Shown: positions 46,716 through 53,920 of the stretch, piece after piece
Position numbering within the stretch: the stretch's first letter is position 1
Layout of the letters: every line of letters starts with the position of its first letter
Assembly (NCBI RefSeq): GCF_001899075.1
Contig: NZ_MKVA01000003.1
Coordinates: 310,001 to 374,000, forward strand
Length of the DNA: 64,000 bases
Reading direction: 5' to 3'
Origin: Devosia sp. 67-54
GTDB lineage: Bacteria > Pseudomonadota > Alphaproteobacteria > Rhizobiales > Devosiaceae
The notes under the pieces: generated by a model
Databases searched by the model: none
The model's input: the letters and a program-made list of their open reading frames with translations, nothing else
Told to the model about the DNA's origin: nothing
Position numbers and translations under genes: made by a program

Positions 46716-47165
46716 ATGGCCTTCTGGGACGACAAGACGCTCGAGGAGATGACCGAGACGGAGTGGGAAGCGCTCTGCGACGGCTGCGGGCGGTGCTGCC
46801 TGATGAAGCTCGAGGATGAGGACACCGGCGAGCTCTACCGCTCGGACGTGCGCTGCAAGCTGCTCGACGGCCGCTCCTGCCGCTGCTCGGACTACCCCAA
46901 CCGGCACGAGGTCGTGCCCGACTGCATCAAGCTGACGCCCGAGAACGTGCGAACCATCGAGTGGATCCCCAGGAGCTGCGCCTATCGCCGGCTGGCCGAG
47001 GGCCGCGGCCTCGCCTGGTGGCACCCGCTGGTGTCGGGCGATCCGCGGACGGTGGTCGAGGCCGGCATTTCGGTGCGCGGGCGCACCGTCGCCGAGACCG
47101 AGGTGAAGCCCGGGACGTGGGAGGACCACATCGCCGAGTGGCCGGAATGGGAGCCGAAGGAGTAG
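46716..47165 (+). CDS. YcgN/UPF0260 family Cys-rich protein
   Basis: A 149-aa protein of the YkgJ/YcgN class with [14 protein letters not shown] near residue 21, [24 protein letters not shown] and the closing [11 protein letters not shown]. The Cys set is thought to bind zinc or an Fe-S cluster. Start ATG 46716 opens the conserved [10 protein letters not shown] motif; the open frame upstream has no conservation signal. It is divergent from the penicillin-binding protein gene. Confidence 0.9.
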   Translation: MAFWDDKTLEEMTETEWEALCDGCGRCCLMKLEDEDTGELYRSDVRCKLLDGRSCRCSDYPNRHEVVPDCIKLTPENVRTIEWIPRSCAYRRLAEGRGLAWWHPLVSGDPRTVVEAGISVRGRTVAETEVKPGTWEDHIAEWPEWEPKE

Positions 47166-47169
47166 CGGC

Positions 47170-47637
47170 TCAGTCGCTGTCGGCCTCGCCGCCCGAGCCG
47201 TCCTCGTCATAGGGGGCGAGGAGGTAGAAGCGCGGCTCGACATTGGGATCGGTGTCGAACAAGCCGTCTTCGTCCTCGAACAGCCGCATGACCACCTTGC
47301 GGGTGGCGTCCATCAGCAGCACCGAGCCGTCCGATTCGTCGACGTTCCATGCCGCGATCTGGTCGGCCGAGGGGTAGGGCGCCGGGCAGGGCGCGGGCAT
47401 CTCGACCGCCCAGCCGCCGATGGCCTGCTGGTCGGTGAAGCGGATCGGGCAGGTGGGCAGCGTTTCGTCTTCCTGCGCCAGCACGAAATCGCCGACCATG
47501 GACTGCAGCTCCTCGGGGACGGTCGACTGCTCGTCCGAGGCCGCCGACGACGAGCTGTCGGCCGCTGCCGCCGGGCCGGCGGCCAGCGCCAGCAGCGCAA
47601 TTGCGGCGAGCGCGCCGCGCCAAGCGAATCCGGCCAT
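47170..47637 (-). CDS. Exported AprI/Inh-like protein (metalloprotease inhibitor type)
   Basis: A 155-aa protein with a Sec signal peptide (ALAAIALLALAAGPAAAA). The mature part has a small beta-barrel pattern with two Cys (LPTCPIRF and PAPCPAP), GGWAVEM and AAWNVDESDGSVLLMDATRKVVMRLF, like the AprI/Inh inhibitors of serralysin-type proteases. The C-terminus is acidic and low-complexity. The assignment is moderate. It is convergent with the YcgN gene at four bases distance. Confidence 0.6.
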   Translation of the reverse strand: MAGFAWRGALAAIALLALAAGPAAAADSSSSAASDEQSTVPEELQSMVGDFVLAQEDETLPTCPIRFTDQQAIGGWAVEMPAPCPAPYPSADQIAAWNVDESDGSVLLMDATRKVVMRLFEDEDGLFDTDPNVEPRFYLLAPYDEDGSGGEADSD

Positions 47638-47734
47638 GCGATTCTCCTCAAACTGCGCCTGAAACCGAGTCTAGGCGACACGCGGCCTGCGCCGCAAGCG
47701 CCAGTCTTTGCAGCGCTTTGCGGCCTTTTTGCAG

Positions 47735-47771
47735 AAAAGATATCCACGGTGTGACGCACCGGGCGTATAGT
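47735..47771 (+). promoter_or_regulatory. GTA cluster promoter with the shared 17-bp activator motif
   Basis: AAAAGATATCCACGGTG at 47735-47751 is followed after 14 bases by TATAGT (47766-47771). Both elements and the spacing match the gafYZ promoter at 32970-33006. It lies in the 268-base gap before the first GTA gene and leaves a leader of about 130 bases, which contains a small C4/G4 hairpin near 47856-47869. A leader of that size could carry an antitermination site. Confidence 0.7.
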
Positions 47772-47905
47772 TCAGCTACGGTCGCAGAAATGGGCCCGGG
47801 GCTCCGGCCCCCGGCGGCGGCACACCAGTTTCACACAGCACGATCGACGGATGTCTCCCCGTGAGGGGAACGTCGACGTGTGGTCGCGCATAAGGATGGA
47901 TCGAC

Positions 47906-48355
47906 GTGGCGACCTACAGGCTCCGTGGCGCGAATGGGCGGTTCCTGCGGCGCGGGGAGATCGATCACGAGGCGATACGCCCCGACTACGAGGGCGATAC
48001 GCTCACCGTGGTCCAGGTGGCCATCAAGCACCGGGTGAGCGCGTCGACCATCCACCGGCTCGTGGTGCAGCACGGCTGGACGCCCCGCGCCCCGCACCGC
48101 ATCGACCCCAATGACCTGATCATGCGGATGTTTGCCGCGCTGGATGCGCAGATGCGCGATTTGGAGAGCACCATGACGGACACCAACAGCGTGCAGGTGG
48201 GCATGCTGAGCAAACTGGTCGCGACACTCGACCGGCTGATCGAAATCAAGGAGGTCGAGGCCAGCCGCAACCGGCGGCGCAGCAAGCCCTCGGCCAAGGT
48301 CGCCGAGCTGCGCAGCCGGATTGCCGAGCGGATCGCCGAACTGAATGAAGCTTGA
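47906..48355 (+). CDS. GTA small terminase subunit (orfg1-like)
   Basis: A 149-aa protein. The N-terminal part has an HTH-like stretch (TVVQVAIKHRVSASTIHRLVVQHGW near residues 35-57), and the C-terminal half is a long helix with basic residues (ASRNRRRSKPSAKVAELRSRIAERIAELNEA). The position immediately before the large terminase and the size fit TerS of Rhodobacter-type GTAs. GTG 47906 has AAGGA at 47892-47896. The 3' end overlaps terL by 11 bases. Confidence 0.75.
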   Translation: MATYRLRGANGRFLRRGEIDHEAIRPDYEGDTLTVVQVAIKHRVSASTIHRLVVQHGWTPRAPHRIDPNDLIMRMFAALDAQMRDLESTMTDTNSVQVGMLSKLVATLDRLIEIKEVEASRNRRRSKPSAKVAELRSRIAERIAELNEA

Positions 48356-49583
48356 TGCGTCCGCGCTCGAGGCGCTGAGCGACGACGAGATCGAGGCGCT
48401 TGCCCTCGACTGGCCGCTCTGGGCCCGGCCGTCGCAACTGCCGCCGGCCGGCGACTGGGTCACCTGGCTGCTCATGGGTGGGCGCGGCTCGGGCAAGACC
48501 CGGGCCGGAGCCGAATGGGTGCGCGGGCTCGCCGCCGCCGGCACCGGGCCGATCGCGCTGGTGGGGGAAACCATCACCGAGGCGATCGCGGTGATGGTCA
48601 GGGGACCGAGCGGGCTCATGGCGGTGACGCCGCCCGACGAGCGGCCGAAGCTATCTGGAGCGGCGCTCCACTGGCCCAACGGCGTCGAGGGCATGATCCT
48701 CGGCGCCGCCGATCCCGAGCGCTTCCGCGGGCCGCAATTCGCCGCGGCGTGGAGCGACGAGATCGGCAAATGGCCCGACGCCGAGGCGGCCTGGGACATG
48801 CTGCAGTTCGGGCTGCGGCTCGGCGACCGGCCGCGGCAGATGGCGACCACCACGCCGCGACCGACGAAACTGCTGAAGCGGCTGCTCGCCGATCCGCACA
48901 CCGTGGTGACGCGGATGACGACGGCGGAGAACCGCAAACACCTGGCGCAGAGCTTCCTCGGCGCCGTGGTGGCGCGCTATCGCGGCACGCTGCTCGGCCG
49001 GCAGGAGCTCGAGGGCGAGCTGATCGAGGATCTGCCGGGGGCGCTGTGGACGCGCGACATGTTCCGGCCGTTCACCGGCGGCGTGGTGGGCCGCAAGGTG
49101 GTGGCGGTCGACCCGCCCACGACCAGCGGCGCCGGCGCCGACGCCTGCGGCATCGTGCTGGCGGGGCGGGTGGGCGACGGCGCCGTGGTCCTCGCCGACC
49201 GGACGCTGCAACCGGCGGCGCCATTGGCGTGGGCGCGGCGCGCCGTGGCGCTGTGCGACTCCGCCAAGGCCGACTGCATCGTCGCCGAGACCAACCAGGG
49301 CGGCGAGATGGTCAAGGCCGTGCTGGCGCAGGTGGACGCCAACGTGCCGGTGCGCATGGTGCACGCGACGCGCGGCAAATGGCTGCGCGCCGAGCCGGTG
49401 GCGGCGCTCTACGCGCAGGGCCGGGTGCTGCACGCGCCGGGCCTCACCGCGCTCGAGGACGAGATGTGTGCGTTCGGGGTGGACGGGACGAGCGGCGGCC
49501 ATTCGCCTGACCGCGTCGACGCGCTGGTGTGGGCGGTGACGGAGCTGATGCTGCGGGACGGACCGCGGGTGCGGGGGATGTGA
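48345..49583 (+). CDS. GTA terminase large subunit (orfg2)
   Basis: A 412-aa DNA-packaging motor and nuclease. Walker A is GGRGSGKT at residues 45-52, and Walker B lies in AAAWSDEIGKWP. The nuclease part has VVAVDPPTTSGAGADACGIV (metal-binding Asp), ETNQGGEMV and DRVDALVWAVTEL. These fit the terminase large subunit of GTAs, which package random host DNA. The next canonical gene, the portal, is displaced about 1.1 kb downstream by three inserted small ORFs. Confidence 0.95.
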   Translation: MKLDASALEALSDDEIEALALDWPLWARPSQLPPAGDWVTWLLMGGRGSGKTRAGAEWVRGLAAAGTGPIALVGETITEAIAVMVRGPSGLMAVTPPDERPKLSGAALHWPNGVEGMILGAADPERFRGPQFAAAWSDEIGKWPDAEAAWDMLQFGLRLGDRPRQMATTTPRPTKLLKRLLADPHTVVTRMTTAENRKHLAQSFLGAVVARYRGTLLGRQELEGELIEDLPGALWTRDMFRPFTGGVVGRKVVAVDPPTTSGAGADACGIVLAGRVGDGAVVLADRTLQPAAPLAWARRAVALCDSAKADCIVAETNQGGEMVKAVLAQVDANVPVRMVHATRGKWLRAEPVAALYAQGRVLHAPGLTALEDEMCAFGVDGTSGGHSPDRVDALVWAVTELMLRDGPRVRGM

Positions 49584-49621
49584 TGGGTGGAGAAGAGACG
49601 ATCAGAACGCTGACGTGACGT

Positions 49622-49963
49622 GTGGATGCGGCAACGGCGCAGATGCGCTTTGAAATGGCGCTGCACGCGCTGGAGCGACGATATCGACCTGACCAGCCGC
49701 GCTTACCTGCGGGGACGCCGGAAGGTGGCCAGTGGACATATGATGGTGGTTCAGGCTCATCAGTATCTCATGTTGCTGCAAGCTCGGGCAGGGTTACATT
49801 CTCTGGTCCGCTTGTCCGTCAGGAATATGACCGAGGTCGCGACCGAACATTGTGTTTTTATCGGGACCTCGCGACGGGGCACGTCTTTGCGATTTGGGAG
49901 CCGGGAAACGACTGTCCCAACGGGCGTATAAACTACCGAGCCGACAGGGGGCGTTATGAGTGA
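49622..49963 (+). CDS. Putative effector with PxGxPEGGQW motif (cassette 1)
   Basis: A 113-aa protein of lower G+C content than its neighbours. An N-terminal amphipathic helix (residues 5-20) precedes RYRPDQPRLPAGTPEGGQW (residues 20-38), then a Ser/Gly linker and a C-terminal domain of about 55 residues with two Cys (RTLCFYRDLATGHVFAIWEPGNDC). The gene at 51811-52218 has the same motif but an unrelated C-terminus, a modular pattern typical of polymorphic toxins. Insertion between terminase and portal resembles the position of MuF-type toxins in phages. The toxin role is inference; no catalytic family was recognised. Confidence 0.5.
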   Translation: MDAATAQMRFEMALHALERRYRPDQPRLPAGTPEGGQWTYDGGSGSSVSHVAASSGRVTFSGPLVRQEYDRGRDRTLCFYRDLATGHVFAIWEPGNDCPNGRINYRADRGRYE

Positions 49964-50291
49964 GAGATGGACGATCAGCGACAGCGTGGCGGCTCTCGTC
50001 AGCAAGGGTGTCGCGCAATATGTGGCCAATGTCGGGGAGCCGGATTTTCCGTATTGCCCGATCCTGATCTGGAGCCTGGGCGGCGAACTGCGCGAGGCCG
50101 GCGGCGGGCGTCATGCTGTACCGCCCCGATATGAGCTCGGAATCGCCAAGCGTGCCGACATTGCCGAGCAAGGGTTCGTCGCGATTGCCGATGCTCGCGT
50201 CGGCCTGCCGGCATTTTCGCCAAAGCCGGCGGATGCGGCCTCTGGGCGGCGGCTGATCGACTTCGACGGCACGGACATCGTGGTGCGGTGA
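49956..50291 (+). CDS. Small ORF after the cassette-1 effector, possible immunity protein
   Basis: A 111-aa protein starting at ATG 49956 and overlapping the preceding gene by eight bases. It is a hydrophilic, mixed alpha/beta sequence (SDSVAALVSKGVAQYVANVGEPDFPYCPILIWSLGG, RYELGIAKRADI). No family is recognised. Overlap and size are what is expected of an immunity gene translated with its toxin. Confidence 0.5.
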   Translation: MSERWTISDSVAALVSKGVAQYVANVGEPDFPYCPILIWSLGGELREAGGGRHAVPPRYELGIAKRADIAEQGFVAIADARVGLPAFSPKPADAASGRRLIDFDGTDIVVR

Positions 50292-50623
50292 GGACTGTCG
50301 ACAACATCGTCACAACACCGCGGGCGGCTGCAATCTTTCGGCTGGAGAAGCGTCGGCATTGGCCGCGGCTGGGCGAGGTGATTGCCCTGCATTTTATGTC
50401 GAGCTTCACCAATGCGGATGGCACGACGGTCGCCGACTTCGCGCCCGGTTACACCATAGATTACGTCGTCGACCGCATCTTCGGCGATGGGTGGCTGCTG
50501 GCGCATCTGCCCGATGGGACGCCGTTCCGGTTCATGCCGAAATTCGTGTGGCGGCCTGACGAGACTTACGTGCTCGACCGGGCGAGCGGCTACACACTTT
50601 CGATCGGACCGGCCGCCCGCTGA
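50288..50623 (+). CDS. Small hypothetical protein of cassette 1
   Basis: A 111-aa protein from GTG 50288, overlapping the previous stop by four bases. It contains FADGTTVADFAP-like and FGDGWLLAHLPDGTPFRFMPKFVWRPDETYVLDRASGYTLSIG strands, suggesting a small beta-barrel. It may be a second immunity or an accessory protein. It ends 33 bases before the portal gene. Confidence 0.5.
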   Translation: MRTVDNIVTTPRAAAIFRLEKRRHWPRLGEVIALHFMSSFTNADGTTVADFAPGYTIDYVVDRIFGDGWLLAHLPDGTPFRFMPKFVWRPDETYVLDRASGYTLSIGPAAR

Positions 50624-50656
50624 GGCGGGGCGCGGGTCATTTCACCGGAGATATCG

Positions 50657-51814
50657 ATGCCCAATCTGTTCACCCGCCTTGCCGGCGGCCGATCCGTCAC
50701 GCCCGAAAGCAAGTCGGCGCGGGTGCTGATGTCGCTGCGCGAGCTCGGCGATCCCGACTGGACGCGGCGGAGCTTTCCGGCGCTGGCGCAGGAGGGGTTC
50801 GCCCGCAACCCCGTGGTGCATCGCTGCGTGCGGCTGATCGCCGAGGCGGCCAATCGCGTGCCGCTGGTCGCGGTCGAGGACGGCAAGCGGCTGACGCAGC
50901 ATCCGCTGCTCAAGCTGCTGCGCCGGCCCAACCCGCACCAGTCGGGCAGCGAGCTGCTCGAGGCGGTGTATGCCTATCTGCAGACGGCGGGGAACGCCTA
51001 CCTCAACGCGGCGATCGCCGACGGCGAGGTGAAGGGGCTGTTCTGTTTGCGGCCCGACCGTATGCAGGTGGTGGCGGGCGCCGATGGCTGGCCCGAGGCC
51101 TATGCGTACACCTCGGGCGGCCGCACCCAGACCCTGCGGCAGGATACGGCGCCGGTTTCGAGCGTGCTGCACCTGGCGCTGTTTCATCCGCTCGACGACC
51201 ATTACGGGCTGGCGCCGCTGGCGGCGGCGCAGCAGAGCCTCGACCTGCACAATGCCGCGGCGCGCTGGAACAAGGCGCTGCTCGACAATTCGGCGCGGCC
51301 GTCCGGCGCGCTGGTCTATTCGGCCGGCACCGGGCAACTGACGGAGGACCAGTTCACGCGGCTGAAGGAGGAGCTGGAAACGGCGTTCCAGGGCGCCGCC
51401 AATGCCGGCCGGCCGATGGTGCTGGAAGGCGGGCTCGACTGGAAGGCCATCGGCATCTCGCCGCGCGACATGGATTTCGTCGAGGCCAAGCACGTGGCGG
51501 CGCGCGAGATCGCGCTCGCCTTCGGCGTGCCGCCGATGCTGCTCGGCATCCCCGGCGACAACACCTATGCCAACATGGCCGAGGCCAACCGCACGCTGTG
51601 GCGCCACACCATCGTGCCGCTGGTGCGGCGCGTCACCGACGATCTGAGCTTCTGGCTGGCGCCGGCTTTCGGCGGAAGCGTGACTCTGGAGCCGGATTTC
51701 GACGGCATCGAGGCGCTGGCCGAAGACCAGGCGAGCCGCTGGGCCCGCATCGGCGGCGCGCCGTTCCTGACGGATGCTGAAAAGCGGGAGATGCTGGGGG
51801 TAGGGAAGGGATGA
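50657..51814 (+). CDS. GTA portal protein, HK97 family (orfg3)
   Basis: A 385-aa protein forming the dodecameric DNA gate of the capsid. Family positions are visible: FARNPVVHRCVRLIAEAANRVPL near residue 48, HPLLKLLRRPNPHQSGSELLEAVYAYLQTAGNAYL near 85-120, and FVEAKHVAAREIALAFGVPPMLLGIPGDNTYANMAEANRTLWRHTIVPLV near 275-325. Start ATG 50657 follows GGAG. Its TGA overlaps the ATG of the next, inserted gene. Confidence 0.95.
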   Translation: MPNLFTRLAGGRSVTPESKSARVLMSLRELGDPDWTRRSFPALAQEGFARNPVVHRCVRLIAEAANRVPLVAVEDGKRLTQHPLLKLLRRPNPHQSGSELLEAVYAYLQTAGNAYLNAAIADGEVKGLFCLRPDRMQVVAGADGWPEAYAYTSGGRTQTLRQDTAPVSSVLHLALFHPLDDHYGLAPLAAAQQSLDLHNAAARWNKALLDNSARPSGALVYSAGTGQLTEDQFTRLKEELETAFQGAANAGRPMVLEGGLDWKAIGISPRDMDFVEAKHVAAREIALAFGVPPMLLGIPGDNTYANMAEANRTLWRHTIVPLVRRVTDDLSFWLAPAFGGSVTLEPDFDGIEALAEDQASRWARIGGAPFLTDAEKREMLGVGKG

Positions 51815-52218
51815 TGCGGGGCGGGGTCGATCGGCTTACGGCGGAGATCAGGAGCGCGACTCTCGATCTGCTCGGCCATCTGGCGTTCCTGCAAATGCGC
51901 CGGATTGCTACCGAGTTGCGCTATCGCGAGGACCAACCACGCGCGCCGCGGGGAATACCTGAAGGCGGACAGTGGATCAGGGACCTTGGCCATGTCACAA
52001 CTGACAGAGTTCATGTTGCGGCGGTGCGATCCCGCGCCCCGCGCTGCCAAGGAACGTCATGTCAAAGTGGTGGATCATTTGGCACCTCGGGGTGGATACA
52101 CATCAAGGGCAAGCGATACTGTTGGGATTGCGCGATCAAGGAACTGGGTATTCAGGCGTTACCTGCCGATGAACAACTGAGCACCCTCAAGGGTTTCGAC
52201 AAAACCATCGGGGAATGA
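51811..52218 (+). CDS. Putative effector with PxGxPEGGQW motif (cassette 2)
   Basis: A 135-aa protein overlapping the portal gene by four bases. An N-terminal helix leads into RYREDQPRAPRGIPEGGQW (residues 37-55), matching the cassette-1 protein. The C-terminal domain has four Cys (RCQGTSC, RYCWDC) that could form a zinc site, then CAIKELGIQALPADEQLS. Base composition is lower in G+C than the flanking GTA genes. Its own downstream partner starts within the last four bases. Toxin activity is inferred from modularity and context only. Confidence 0.5.
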   Translation: MMRGGVDRLTAEIRSATLDLLGHLAFLQMRRIATELRYREDQPRAPRGIPEGGQWIRDLGHVTTDRVHVAAVRSRAPRCQGTSCQSGGSFGTSGWIHIKGKRYCWDCAIKELGIQALPADEQLSTLKGFDKTIGE

Positions 52219-52610
52219 GCGAGATTGACATGACATCAGCGAGACAGCGCGCTCTTGGCGCGGTCAGGATCGGCGACGTCATCTACGGACTCTCCGGAGC
52301 CGGAAATGAAAAGCTTCTGCTTGTCTACGACGTGAGCGATGACAGCATTTTCGCGCGGCACATTACATCCCAAACATCGGCTAGATTCGATCGTGCCGAC
52401 GGAGAGACCAAGTCGATTCCAAGCGGCGGAAGCTGCAGGATCGTCTCCACCGCCGCTCTTCCTGCCAGCCGGCACGAGATTGCCATCGGGCTCGACCACA
52501 AGATGCGGACAGGCAAGGCGCATCCAGACTTCGTGTTGAGCAAAGCTGAAATCGATCTCCTTCTCACCTCGGGCGATTTCTTTCGTGCGCATTTGTTGCC
52601 GGAACGGTAA
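52215..52610 (+). CDS. Small ORF after the cassette-2 effector, possible immunity protein
   Basis: A 131-aa protein with ATG 52215 overlapping the preceding TGA. It has several short strands (VRIGDVIYGLSGAGNEKLLLVYDVSDD) and a conserved-looking end LSKAEIDLLLTSGDFFRAHLLPER. A degraded second copy of that end lies at 52654-52737, showing that this gene type existed twice here. The function is not recognised; an immunity role is inferred from position. Confidence 0.5.
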   Translation: MSEIDMTSARQRALGAVRIGDVIYGLSGAGNEKLLLVYDVSDDSIFARHITSQTSARFDRADGETKSIPSGGSCRIVSTAALPASRHEIAIGLDHKMRTGKAHPDFVLSKAEIDLLLTSGDFFRAHLLPER

Positions 52611-52653
52611 GTCGGATAGACGTCCGGATCGCGACATGAAGTGCTTCGTGTGA

Positions 52654-52737
52654 CGCCGGCGATTGAGCAAGGCCGAGATCGACCTGCTGCTCGGCAAGGA
52701 GGCGTTCTACAAGGCCCGGCCGTTGCCGGGCGACTAG
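52654..52737 (+). pseudogene. Remnant of a second immunity-like gene
   Basis: An open stretch reading RRRLSKAEIDLLLGKEAFYK then ARPLPGD and TAG. It matches the C-terminus of the intact gene ending at 52610 (LSKAEIDLLLTSGDFFRAHLLPER). A stop lies at 52651-52653 and no start or N-terminal part is present. It is the tail of a paralogue whose body has been deleted or replaced. Confidence 0.7.
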
Positions 52738-52743
52738 CTCAGA

Positions 52744-53019
52744 GTGACCGAGATGAGCGACCTGACGGCTCTGACGCGGCGCGTGCGCCCCATCCTGTTG
52801 AAGACGTGGGATCCTATCGGCATTGCCGACGAGCCGCGGGCGCAGGATGAGTATGATGCTTACGCGCCGGCCATTGCCCGGATGCTTGCCGCGGACGTGA
52901 GCGAGGCGGCCCTGGCGAGCCACCTGCTTGCCGTTGAGAGAGATCGCATGGGGCTGCGGGGTGACGAGCAACGCGCCGCGCAGACTGCGAAGCTGCTTCT
53001 GGCGCTGGTGAAGCACTGA
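52744..53019 (+). CDS. Small acidic protein, possible immunity type
   Basis: A 91-aa protein (GTG 52744; a slightly shorter version would start at ATG 52753). LKTWDPIGIADEPRAQDEYDAYAPAIARML matches the WDPIG...P.A.DEYD pattern of a widespread family of small DUF1871-like proteins often found beside toxins. The rest is helical. It lies directly after the pseudogene, in line with an array of immunity-like genes. Confidence 0.55.
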   Translation: MTEMSDLTALTRRVRPILLKTWDPIGIADEPRAQDEYDAYAPAIARMLAADVSEAALASHLLAVERDRMGLRGDEQRAAQTAKLLLALVKH

Positions 53020-53089
53020 CGCAGGCCGCCGTCGCGGGGCGGCATCATAACACCCAAGAGAGCGGGCACAGTCGTGCTCGACCCCACAC

Positions 53090-53278
53090 ATGGATGATCT
53101 GACACGCACCATCGCCGAGCGCGGCGACCTGGCGCATCTGGCGCTGTTTTTGTGGGCGTCGGGGGCGAGCGGCCTCTTGGTGTGGACGCTGCGCGAGCTC
53201 GCCGCGGCCAACCGGCGCTTCGAGGATTTCGTCAAGGAAATCGCCGCGCTCAACCGATTGTTCAACCGCAAGGACTGA
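53090..53278 (+). CDS. Small single-span membrane protein of the GTA cluster (orfg3.5 position)
   Basis: A 62-aa protein with one membrane segment (LALFLWASGASGLLVWTL) and a C-terminal amphipathic helix (AAANRRFEDFVKEIAALNRLFNRKD). Small proteins sit at this position between portal and protease in GTA clusters. The exact role is unknown. Confidence 0.65.
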   Translation: MDDLTRTIAERGDLAHLALFLWASGASGLLVWTLRELAAANRRFEDFVKEIAALNRLFNRKD

Positions 53279-53283
53279 CTCCC

Positions 53284-53415
53284 ATGCCCACCAAGACCCA
53301 GGCGGTCGAGGTGTTCAGGCAGTTTGCCTGGAACCTCGCCGGCAGCCTCGTCGCGCCCAAGACCCGGCCGCGGCCGCAACGCCGGCCGGCGCGTCCGGCC
53401 GGGGAGAAGCGCTGA
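53284..53415 (+). CDS. Very small basic protein of the GTA cluster
   Basis: A 43-aa frame (MPTKTQAVEVFRQFAWNLAG...) whose TGA overlaps the ATG of the protease gene. The C-terminus is Pro/Arg-rich. A purine run (AAGGA) lies a little far upstream. Coding status is likely because of the TGATG coupling, but there is no family match. Confidence 0.45.
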   Translation: MPTKTQAVEVFRQFAWNLAGSLVAPKTRPRPQRRPARPAGEKR

Positions 53416-53912
53416 TGCAGCCCATCCCCATCGATGCCGAGGGCCGCTTTGCCGGCTATGCCAGCGTCTTCGGCGAGGTCGACGACGGCGGCGACATCGT
53501 CATGCCCGGCGCCTTCCGCAAGAGCCTCGGCCTGCGCGGCCGGCACCGCGTCAAAATGCTGTTCCAGCACGACCCCAAGGAGCCGGTCGGCACCTGGGAC
53601 AAGGTGGCCGAGGACGGCTTCGGCCTGTGGGTCGAGGGCCGGCTGGTCGGCGAGGTGCCGCGCGCCGACGCGCTGCGCCGGCTGATCGCCAAGGGGGCGG
53701 TGGACGGCCTGTCGATCGGCTTTCGCACCGTCAAATCCACGCGCGATCCTCGCAGCGGCCATCGCCGGCTGTGGGAGATCGATTTGTGGGAAATCTCCAT
53801 CGTCACCTTTCCGATGATGGATCGCGCCCGGATTGCGCCGGGCACAGCGGGCGGCCGCAAGGCGCGCCTCGACCGGTCGCTCGAGGCGGCCATTTCCGTG
53901 TTCAAACATTGA
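53415..53912 (+). CDS. GTA prohead protease, HK97 family (orfg4)
   Basis: A 165-aa serine protease that matures the capsid protein. It shows GYASVFGEVDDGGDIVMPGAF, FQHDPKEPVGTW (catalytic His), VDGLSIGFRT (catalytic Ser) and LWEISIVTFPM. Length and motif order fit U35 prohead proteases. The ATG overlaps the preceding TGA. Confidence 0.94.
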   Translation: MQPIPIDAEGRFAGYASVFGEVDDGGDIVMPGAFRKSLGLRGRHRVKMLFQHDPKEPVGTWDKVAEDGFGLWVEGRLVGEVPRADALRRLIAKGAVDGLSIGFRTVKSTRDPRSGHRRLWEIDLWEISIVTFPMMDRARIAPGTAGGRKARLDRSLEAAISVFKH

Positions 53913-53920
53913 GGATCCCG

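Noticed and set aside
52611-52653. Full-length second immunity gene by frameshift
   Set aside because: No matching N-terminal sequence was found in any frame upstream of the remnant, and a stop precedes it; only the C-terminal tail is present.
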